Positions 1 through 4,996 of a stretch of DNA of 6,507 nucleotides are shown here, one piece after another (within the stretch, counting starts at the first letter, position 1; every line of letters begins with the position of its first letter). The notes below the pieces were generated by a model. The model was given only the letters and a program-made list of their open reading frames with translations, had not been told where the DNA came from and made no database searches. This DNA comes from an uncultured Collinsella sp. (GTDB taxonomy: Bacteria; Actinomycetota; Coriobacteriia; Coriobacteriales; Coriobacteriaceae): assembly GCA_900547805.1 (NCBI GenBank), contig URIE01000099.1:1-6507 (forward strand), written 5' to 3'. Position numbers and translations under genes: made by a program.

Positions 1-123
1 TTTCATTTCCCGGCACCTTGTCTCAAATGCGACCCGCTCGCTGACGTTGCCAAAATATCGGCGTTGCCGTGGCTGGTAAATAGCTCCACTCATCGGGGAC
101 GTACTTAAATGAGTGCCCGCAGA
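1..123. other. Left-edge region with no confident gene
   Basis: I recognise no gene here. On the minus strand a frame beginning with ATG at 93 runs open off the left edge for 31 codons. It starts MSGAIYQPRQRRYFG, but it has no Shine-Dalgarno sequence upstream and its codons (CCA, CAA, CGA, ACA, AGG) do not match the GC3-rich use of the neighbouring genes. On the plus strand the first frame is open from base 1 to a TAA at 106-108, with no recognisable sequence. Either could be the edge of a real gene, but I cannot support one. The rest of the stretch is repeat material described separately. Confidence 0.3.
87..115. repeat. Short inverted repeat CACTCAT / ATGAGTG
   Basis: CACTCAT at 87-93 is the exact reverse complement of ATGAGTG at 109-115, with 15 bases between. 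The ATGAG half-motif recurs just downstream as ATGA at 124-127 and, inverted, as GCTCAT at 186-191 and 215-220. The pair therefore looks like part of the same repeat cluster rather than a stand-alone operator. Seven bases alone would be weak evidence; the recurrence makes it worth recording. Confidence 0.5.
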
Positions 124-191
124 ATGAAAGTGGATAATCTCCCGTTTTTGGGCTGTGCTTTGGGCAAAAGTGGGAGATTATCCACGCTCAT
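124..191. repeat. Long hairpin repeat with TTATCCAC arms
   Basis: GTGGATAATCTCCC at 130-143 and GGGAGATTATCCAC at 172-185 form a perfect 14-bp inverted repeat. Pairing continues inward through two G-T wobbles to TTTTG (146-150) against CAAAA (165-169), leaving a 14-base loop at 151-164. It continues outward through ATGA (124-127) and TCAT (188-191) across a 2x2 internal loop. No T-run follows on either side, so it does not look like an intrinsic terminator. Each arm contains TTATCCAC, eight of nine bases of the DnaA-box consensus TTATCCACA, in opposite orientations. It is probably an intergenic palindromic repeat; its role is unknown. Confidence 0.8.
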
Positions 192-220
192 CCGGTAAGC
201 GTCCAAAAATCCACGCTCAT
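180..220 (+). repeat. Direct repeat of ATCCACGCTCAT
   Basis: The 12-mer ATCCACGCTCAT occurs at 180-191 and again at 209-220, with a start-to-start distance of 29 bases. The first copy is the outer part of the right arm of the long hairpin. The second copy is an orphan half-element that could pair with the same left arm (124-135) as an alternative. This arrangement looks like decay or tandem stacking of several copies of one repeat family upstream of tgt. Confidence 0.7.
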
Positions 221-289
221 TTGCCGTGTCCCTGCCGTATCCTCCTCGCACCAGTTTCTGTCGAGTCGGTGCTTCTTGCGGGTTGCCCG

Positions 290-295
290 TATAAT
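290..295 (+). promoter_or_regulatory. Probable tgt promoter -10 element (TATAAT)
   Basis: TATAAT at 290-295 is a perfect sigma-70-type -10 hexamer, 38 bases before the tgt start codon. No good TTGACA-like -35 sits 16-18 bases upstream (the region reads around TCGGTG at 266-271), so the promoter may rely on an activator or be of modest strength. A start near 302 would give a leader of about 30 nt containing the AAGGAG ribosome binding site at 318-323. Confidence 0.65.
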
Positions 296-332
296 GGTTT
301 GCGTATGAACCGCAACCAAGGAGTTCCAGTTT

Positions 333-1472
<1,140 letters not shown>

Positions 1473-1515
1473 GGGCGACAGGCGCGCTTACAGAGCGTGG
1501 GCAACGGCAAAGGCT

Positions 1516-1563
1516 GAGCGGCAGCCGCTCGTCACATTCGCTGACGTCGGCTGCGCGACCGCT
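1516..1563 (+). promoter_or_regulatory. Structured spacer with two exclusive hairpins
   Basis: Two folds compete in the tgt-LOG gap. One is a tight hairpin of GAGCGGC (1516-1522) with GCCGCTC (1524-1530). The other pairs GCAGCCG (1521-1527) with CGGCTGC (1548-1554), extended inward by CGTCA (1530-1534) with TGACG (1542-1546) and outward by AGCG (1517-1520) with CGCT (1560-1563). Since they share bases they cannot coexist. A role as a regulatory leader or a tgt 3'-end structure is inference; a simple GC-rich spacer would also show some pairing. Confidence 0.35.
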
Positions 1564-1621
1564 GACCGATGCCTTGCAAGCGCATAACGCATCGTGGGTA
1601 CCATACCGAATAGTTGATGTT

Positions 1622-1670
1622 CGGGCGGGTGTTTGACGCATGGCGTCGACCCCGCCCGCTTTTCTTTTTC
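1622..1670 (+). terminator. Rho-independent terminator between tgt and LOG gene
   Basis: CGGGCGGG at 1622-1629 pairs perfectly with CCCGCCCG at 1651-1658. An inner stem GACGC (1635-1639) with GCGTC (1643-1647) closes on the loop ATG, and 1631-1633 can pair with 1648-1650 between them. A pyrimidine, T-rich tract (1659-1670) follows immediately. It has the form of a strong intrinsic terminator for tgt. It ends only five bases before the ribosome binding site of the LOG gene, so any transcript of that gene starting upstream must read through it; attenuation is therefore possible. Confidence 0.8.
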
Positions 1671-1674
1671 TCGA

Positions 1675-1680
1675 TAGGAG
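1675..1680 (+). promoter_or_regulatory. Ribosome binding site fixing the LOG gene start
   Basis: TAGGAG at 1675-1680 lies five bases before the ATG at 1686. It decides against an in-frame ATG at 1614, which would place the terminator hairpin inside the coding region and add 24 residues unlike the family. Confidence 0.75.
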
Positions 1681-1685
1681 TACCC

Positions 1686-2444
1686 ATGATTAAGAATGAG
1701 AACGTCGAGGGCGAGCCCGCCTACGACGAGACGTACCGCCGCGGCCCCGTGGTTATGCGCGGCCCCATGATTCCTAAGGACAACACCTACGCCAACCTGC
1801 TGGCGCCCGAGGATTCGACCGACTGGCTGCATGCCGATCCCTGGCGCGTGCTGCGCATTCAGGCCGAGTTTGTCGATGGCTTCGGCGCGCTTGCCGAGCT
1901 TGGCCCCGCAGTGACCATCTTCGGCAGTGCCCGCACGCCTAAGACCGATCCGCTCTACAAGGCGGCGCGTACCGTCGGGCGCAAGATCGCGCAACGTGGC
2001 GTGGCGGTTATCACCGGTGGCGGCCCCGGCATCATGGAAGCGGCCAACAGGGGAGCGGCGAGTGTCAACGGCAAGTCAGTTGGCCTGGGCATTGAATTGC
2101 CGCACGAGCAGGGGCTCAATAAATACGTAAACCTCGGTATGAACTTCCGCTACTTCTTTGTGCGCAAAACCATGTTCGTTAAGTACAGCTCGGGCGCCAT
2201 CGTGTTTCCCGGCGGCTTTGGCACGCTCGACGAGATGTTCGAGGTGCTCACGCTGGTGCAGACGCACAAGGTCAAGCGCATGCCGCTCGTGCTGGTGGGC
2301 AGCGAGTACTGGCAGGGCCTGTTCGACTGGCTCAACGGCCCGGTGATGAGCGCCGGTATGATCAGCCCGCTCGATCCGGATTTGGTACACATTACTGACG
2401 ACCTCAACGAGGCCGTCGACATTGCGCTCAGCGGGTTGATGTAG
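1686..2444 (+). CDS. LOG-family nucleotide phosphoribohydrolase
   Basis: This is a TIGR00730/LOG (Lonely Guy) Rossmann-fold protein of 252 residues. Characterised relatives cleave the N-glycosidic bond of nucleoside 5'-monophosphates, releasing a base and ribose 5-phosphate; some act on cytokinin nucleotides, others in purine or pyrimidine turnover. The fold starts at about residue 74 (AVTIFGSART), with the phosphate-binding GGGPGIMEAANRGA at 111-124, NFRYFFVRK at 153-161, and the signature PGGFGTLDE at 175-183 containing the catalytic-site Glu183. The first 70 residues form a polar extension plus a helix (WRVLRIQAEFVDGFGAL), typical of the longer actinobacterial branch. No signal peptide is seen, so it is cytoplasmic. 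A terminator-like hairpin abuts its ribosome binding site. The exact substrate cannot be read from sequence; family assignment is secure. Confidence 0.93.
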   Translation: MIKNENVEGEPAYDETYRRGPVVMRGPMIPKDNTYANLLAPEDSTDWLHADPWRVLRIQAEFVDGFGALAELGPAVTIFGSARTPKTDPLYKAARTVGRKIAQRGVAVITGGGPGIMEAANRGAASVNGKSVGLGIELPHEQGLNKYVNLGMNFRYFFVRKTMFVKYSSGAIVFPGGFGTLDEMFEVLTLVQTHKVKRMPLVLVGSEYWQGLFDWLNGPVMSAGMISPLDPDLVHITDDLNEAVDIALSGLM

Positions 2445-2483
2445 AGCAATCGTGCCCACCGCGACATGAATATGTATGGCAAT

Positions 2484-2532
2484 CTGATGCTATCTAACGT
2501 CAGTTTGCCGTTTATATTGGGTATACTGATGC
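2484..2532 (+). promoter_or_regulatory. Candidate promoter/operator of the toxin-antitoxin pair
   Basis: A -10-like TATACT lies at 2522-2527, inside the palindrome GTATAC (2521-2526), 31 bases before the antitoxin start. A TATATT at 2513-2518 is an alternative. No convincing -35 is present at 16-18 bases. CTGATGC occurs at 2484-2490 and again at 2526-2532, about four helical turns apart on either side of the promoter. RelB/DinJ-type antitoxins usually bind their own promoter through the ribbon-helix-helix domain, so these may be operator sites; that is inference. Confidence 0.4.
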
Positions 2533-2545
2533 AAAAGACGAGAGC

Positions 2546-2552
2546 GAGGAGG
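2546..2552 (+). promoter_or_regulatory. Ribosome binding site fixing the antitoxin start
   Basis: GAGGAGG at 2546-2552 stands six bases before the ATG at 2559. It rules against the in-frame ATG at 2466, which has no such site, would lie upstream of the candidate -10, and adds a 31-residue extension not expected in this family. Confidence 0.8.
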
Positions 2553-2558
2553 TCGCAA

Positions 2559-2858
2559 ATGTCTACAGCAACAGTTAAGCCTACGACGGTTCGCATCGAA
2601 GAGGGGCTCAAGGAGCAGGCGACTGAGTTCTTGGATTCGGTCGGCCTCAGCCTCAATTCCTATCTCAATCTTGCCGTTCGGCAGCTGGTAAATCAGCGAA
2701 AGATTCCTTTTGAGATTGTAGGAAGGGCGGAGGTGCCCAACGAGGTGACGAGGCGCGCCATGGTGATCGCCGAGGCTCATGAGCTGGGGATTTTGCCGGA
2801 CGATAGCCTGTCATTCAATAACGCTGATGAGCTTATGTCATTCCTCGATGAGGAATAG
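2559..2858 (+). CDS. RelB/DinJ-family antitoxin
   Basis: This is a 99-residue type II antitoxin that would bind and silence the toxin encoded next and repress their shared promoter. Residues 8-45 (PTTVRIEEGLKEQ, then a helix ending SLNSYLNLAVRQL) match the ribbon-helix-helix DNA-binding fold of RelB/DinJ proteins: a beta strand and two helices that dimerise. The C-terminal half is acidic and ends NADELMSFLDEE, the usual toxin-binding tail, which in relatives is disordered and protease-sensitive. The toxin start codon follows after two bases, so the genes are translationally linked. By hand count of several 60-base lines, the pair has GC in the low-to-mid 50s percent, against mid-to-high 60s in the dipeptidase gene, pointing to acquisition. 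Family call is firm; the subgroup name (DinJ versus RelB) is less so. Confidence 0.9.
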   Translation: MSTATVKPTTVRIEEGLKEQATEFLDSVGLSLNSYLNLAVRQLVNQRKIPFEIVGRAEVPNEVTRRAMVIAEAHELGILPDDSLSFNNADELMSFLDEE

Positions 2859-2860
2859 CG

Positions 2861-3169
2861 ATGTTCGAGATTAAAGTCGAGGCTCAATTTAAGGTGGACT
2901 ACAAACGAACGATGCGCATGCATCCGCAGCTAAAAAGTGAGTTTAAAGCGGCGGTTGCAGAGCTTGTGGCTCATGGGTCACTTCCGGCGGAGTATGGCGC
3001 CCACGAGCTCTCAAACCCGGGCGGAAACTACAACGGCCACATCGATTTCCATCTATCCGATGGCTTGGTCGATGTGGTCGTTCTTTATCTTCCCCATAAG
3101 ACTAACCCAGTGATTAGGCTGGTAAGAATGGGCGCTCATCAGGAGTTGTTTCAGGGTCCGCTGGGCTGA
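2861..3169 (+). CDS. YafQ/RelE-family mRNA interferase toxin
   Basis: This 102-residue protein is the predicted toxin partner of the preceding antitoxin. YafQ/RelE toxins enter the ribosomal A site and cut mRNA. The N-terminal part (FKVDYKRTM, 10-18) and LPAEYGAHEL (41-50) follow the YafQ pattern. His48, His60, Arg89 and His93 (in RMGAHQELF) align by eye with the YafQ active-site His50, His63, Arg83 and His87. The stretch between HID (60-62) and the IRLVRMG strand is longer than in E. coli YafQ and carries DVVVLYLPHKTNP; the aspartate (67 or 71) remains but the adjacent tryptophan of YafQ is not seen. GAGGAA at 2850-2855, within the end of the antitoxin gene, serves as its ribosome binding site. 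The full-length frame with intact catalytic histidines suggests an active toxin. Family call is confident; cleavage specificity is unknown. Confidence 0.88.
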   Translation: MFEIKVEAQFKVDYKRTMRMHPQLKSEFKAAVAELVAHGSLPAEYGAHELSNPGGNYNGHIDFHLSDGLVDVVVLYLPHKTNPVIRLVRMGAHQELFQGPLG

Positions 3170-3184
3170 TCGCCGATTTCTAAG

Positions 3185-3247
3185 TTGCGGTGGAATAGGG
3201 ATTGATTGGCGGCTGATAAGCCAAAAACAGTCCCTATTCCACCGCAA
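3185..3247. repeat. 17-bp perfect inverted repeat hairpin
   Basis: TTGCGGTGGAATAGGGA at 3185-3201 is the exact reverse complement of 3231-3247. Inside, TTGGC (3206-3210) pairs with GCCAA (3220-3224) around a nine-base loop, with a short internal loop between the stems. The element fills most of the 93-base gap between the convergent toxin and degV genes. No T-run follows on either strand, so a classical bidirectional terminator is not supported, though the hairpin might still protect or end transcripts. An 18-base part of the same sequence recurs in the same orientation at the right edge of the window, so it is a repeat family. Confidence 0.9.
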
Positions 3248-3262
3248 GAGGTAAAGGTGCCC

Positions 3263-4123
3263 CTAGTGGATGGGCTGGTAGCGGGGGCAGTAGCTGATGG
3301 CGATGGCGTCGACGCCTACATGGGTGGCGATGGTGCAGCCGATGGGGCCGGTGCCGGCGTCTACGTAATCCTGGCCCGCGAGTGCCTCGTTGACAAGCTC
3401 CTGCTCCTCGGCGGCGCCGGTCGTGAGCACTCGCACGCTTGAGCCCGGGTGCTCGTCCAAAAACGCGAGGCAATCTGCCATGGTGTTGGCGACGATGCGC
3501 TTGGCGCCGCGACCCTTCTTGATGGCCTTGATCTCGCCCGACTGCCACTCCGGCGAAACGGTCAGGCGAATGTTGAGCATCTGCGTGAGCTGGCCGGCGA
3601 GCTTGGGCGCGCGGCCGTTCTTAACGAGGTTCTCGAGCGTGCGGGGAATCAGCAGCAGGTGGGCGTCGGGCAGCGTCGCGCGGATCTGCGCCTCGGTTTC
3701 GTCCAAGCTGCGACCGTCCTCGCGCATGGCCAGCGCGTACTCTACTAGCAGACCTTCGGCACCCGAGCCGGTGCGCGAGTCGATGCAGCGCACGTCGAGC
3801 TCGTGGGTCTCGGCGACCAGGCATGCGTTGGAATAGCAGGCGGACCATTCGCTGCACAGCGAGATAAAGATCGCGCTGTCGTGGCCATCGGCGCGTACGC
3901 GGTCAAACAGCGCCTTGAACTCGCCGGCGCTCGGCTGCGAGGTGTGCGGCAGTTGCTCGGAGCCGGCCATGCGCGCGACGTATTCCTCGGCGGTAATCTG
4001 TACCTGGTCGAGCAGGTCCTCGCCCTCGATAATCACATGCAGCGGAATCACGTAAATGCCGAGCTCTTGAGCGCGGGCGGGGGAGATGTCCGACGTGGAG
4101 TCGGTTATGATGGCAAAAGACAT
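3263..4123 (-). CDS. DegV/FakB family fatty-acid-binding protein
   Basis: DegV proteins bind a single fatty acid; FakB members present it to the kinase FakA, which phosphorylates it so it can enter phospholipid synthesis. This cytoplasmic protein has 286 residues, the usual length. It opens with the family signature AIITDSTSDIS (4-14), has TSQPS at 61-65 for carboxylate binding, DSRTGSGAEGLLV at 115-127, TLENLVKNGRAPK at 162-174 and GPIGCTIATHVG at 259-270 with His268. These align by eye with S. aureus FakB1 Thr61, Arg170 and His266. The usual SSxLSGTY block is replaced by SLCSEWSACYSNA (88-100). The start at 4123 is chosen because the protein then begins at the signature and GAAAGGTG (4129-4136, minus strand) sits five bases before it; an upstream ATG at 4180 adds 19 basic residues and overlaps the candidate promoter. 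No fakA is in the window, so a partner elsewhere is assumed. Confidence 0.92.
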   Translation of the reverse strand: MSFAIITDSTSDISPARAQELGIYVIPLHVIIEGEDLLDQVQITAEEYVARMAGSEQLPHTSQPSAGEFKALFDRVRADGHDSAIFISLCSEWSACYSNACLVAETHELDVRCIDSRTGSGAEGLLVEYALAMREDGRSLDETEAQIRATLPDAHLLLIPRTLENLVKNGRAPKLAGQLTQMLNIRLTVSPEWQSGEIKAIKKGRGAKRIVANTMADCLAFLDEHPGSSVRVLTTGAAEEQELVNEALAGQDYVDAGTGPIGCTIATHVGVDAIAISYCPRYQPIH

Positions 4124-4141
4124 AATTGCACCTTTCGTTGG

Positions 4142-4155
4142 GGCGCTTGCGCGCC
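4142..4155 (-). promoter_or_regulatory. GNRA-type hairpin in the degV leader
   Basis: On the minus strand GGCGC-GCAA-GCGCC (4155 to 4142) forms a five-bp GC stem with a GCAA tetraloop, five bases upstream of the degV ribosome binding site. It is not followed by a T-run. It may affect mRNA stability or translation; the short length means chance formation is possible. Confidence 0.35.
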
Positions 4156-4179
4156 GCCTTCTGAGAGCAAAGTGCGACA

Positions 4180-4185
4180 AGTATA
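4180..4185 (-). promoter_or_regulatory. Candidate degV promoter -10 (TATACT)
   Basis: Read on the minus strand, 4185-4180 is TATACT, 57 bases before the degV start codon. The -35 region (around TAGCAA at 4207-4202, 16-base spacer) is weak. Its position upstream of the chosen start agrees with the gene beginning at 4123 and not at 4180. Confidence 0.45.
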
Positions 4186-4208
4186 GTGGAGTTGCTCTAC
4201 ATTGCTAG

Positions 4209-4238
4209 GTTCAATTGTTGAATAGTCAACAGTTTGAA
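4209..4238. promoter_or_regulatory. Cluster of TCAA/TTGA half-sites between divergent genes
   Basis: TGTTGA (4216-4221) and TCAACA (4226-4231) make a six-bp inverted repeat around ATAG. A further half-site GTTCAA lies at 4209-4214 and TTTGAA at 4233-4238, so TCAA and TTGA alternate four times in 30 bases. The cluster sits between degV (leftward) and the HAD gene (rightward), where a shared operator would be expected. Binding by a regulator is inference. Confidence 0.4.
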
Positions 4239-4269
4239 GCGGTGGTGTGGAAATCATCAACTGGGGAAG

Positions 4270-4274
4270 AAGGG
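4270..4274 (+). promoter_or_regulatory. Ribosome binding site fixing the HAD gene start
   Basis: AAGGG at 4270-4274 (within GAAGAAGGG) lies five bases before ATG 4280. The alternative GTG at 4247 lacks a comparable site and adds 11 residues before the HAD fold. Confidence 0.65.
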
Positions 4275-4279
4275 TGCCG

Positions 4280-4942
4280 ATGGCGGCATTGCAACTTTGC
4301 GAGCGGCCGGTTGTGCTGTTCGATTTTGACGGCACGGTGGCCGATACGGGCCGGGCGGTGATGACCTCGACGCGCAAGACGTTGGCCGCGCGCGGGTTTT
4401 CGGAGGCGCAGATGGGTGATCTGCGCCGCATGATCGGGCCGCCCCTGTGGAAGAGCTTTCACGACTTTTACGGCTTTTCCCGCGAGGAGTCGCTTGTGGT
4501 GGCCGATGAGTACCGCGCCTTTTTTGATGAACTGGGACCGGAGGAGTATCCCGTGTTTGACGGGATCCCCGAGCTGCTGGATGGGTTGGTCGCCCAGGGC
4601 AAGCGCTTGGCCGTGGCGACGTCGCGCATGGAGGCAAAGTGCGTTGACATGGTGGGAGAGCTGGGACTTTCTCAGTTTGAGGCGGTGGTCGGCATGAATC
4701 CGCCGCAGGGGCGCGAGACCAAGGCCGATTCGGTCCGCGACGCGTTGGCGGCCTTGGGTGCGGCCGCGGGCGATGCCGTGATGATCGGCGATCGCTTTAA
4801 CGATGTGGAGGGCGCGCACGCAATGGGCGTGCCGTGCATCGGCATCTATTCGGGCGCGGCGGCGCCGGGCGAGCACGAGGCGGCGGGTGCCGATGCGGTG
4901 GTGCACTCGGTGGCCGAGCTTGCTAAACTTTTCGCTATCTAA
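4280..4942 (+). CDS. HAD-superfamily phosphatase (PGP-like, subfamily IA)
   Basis: This is a 220-residue soluble haloacid dehalogenase-type hydrolase, most like phosphoglycolate phosphatase and related small-molecule phosphatases. All four motifs are present: FDFDGT with nucleophile Asp15 and acid/base Asp17, AVATS with Thr114/Ser115, Lys148 in ETKAD, and IGDRFND with Mg-binding Asp171 and Asp175. Residues 21-95 form the helical cap of the subfamily I type, with GPPLWKSFHDFYGF at 53-66. Substrate cannot be set from sequence; phosphoglycolate, nucleotide or sugar phosphates are all possible. The dipeptidase gene follows after 54 bases without a clear terminator, so the two are likely co-transcribed. 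The gene is GC-rich like its neighbours and shows no damage. Confidence 0.93.
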   Translation: MAALQLCERPVVLFDFDGTVADTGRAVMTSTRKTLAARGFSEAQMGDLRRMIGPPLWKSFHDFYGFSREESLVVADEYRAFFDELGPEEYPVFDGIPELLDGLVAQGKRLAVATSRMEAKCVDMVGELGLSQFEAVVGMNPPQGRETKADSVRDALAALGAAAGDAVMIGDRFNDVEGAHAMGVPCIGIYSGAAAPGEHEAAGADAVVHSVAELAKLFAI

Positions 4943-4982
4943 TGACGTAATGTGAGGGGCGGGCACGCTCGCCGCTCATTGG

Positions 4983-4990
4983 TAAGGAGG
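4983..4990 (+). promoter_or_regulatory. Strong ribosome binding site of the dipeptidase gene
   Basis: TAAGGAGG at 4983-4990, six bases before ATG 4997, is close to a perfect anti-16S match. It decides for 4997 over the in-frame start at 4952, and predicts strong translation. Confidence 0.85.
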
Positions 4991-4996
4991 TCGTCC

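Noticed and set aside
38..47. TCGCTGACGT shared between 38-47 and 1538-1547
   Set aside because: Ten bases without further flanking similarity can easily arise by chance in GC-rich DNA.
87..220. Repeat cluster as a CRISPR array
   Set aside because: The units are inverted and irregularly spaced, there are no uniform repeats with unique spacers, and no cas gene is present.
296..317. Possible hairpin GGTT(T)GCG / CGCAACC just before the tgt ribosome binding site
   Set aside because: The left arm begins right after the -10 hexamer, so most of it would lie upstream of the likely transcription start and not be in the RNA.
1614..1685. Upstream in-frame ATG for the LOG gene
   Set aside because: It would translate the terminator stem and T-tract; TAGGAG before 1686 is a better start.
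2466..2558. Upstream in-frame ATG for the antitoxin
   Set aside because: There is no ribosome binding site, and the extension lies over the candidate promoter. GAGGAGG supports the ATG at 2559.
3170..3262. Convergent-gap hairpin as a bidirectional intrinsic terminator
   Set aside because: No T-run follows the stem on either strand, and the sequence recurs elsewhere in the window as a repeat.
4124..4180. 19-residue N-terminal extension of the DegV protein
   Set aside because: The added residues are basic and unlike the family, the first codon overlaps the candidate -10, and a ribosome binding site fits the start at 4123.
4226..4966. 246-codon open frame on the minus strand opposite the HAD gene
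   Set aside because: It mirrors the HAD gene, whose four motifs are all intact; the antisense product is rich in His and Arg and resembles no family I know.
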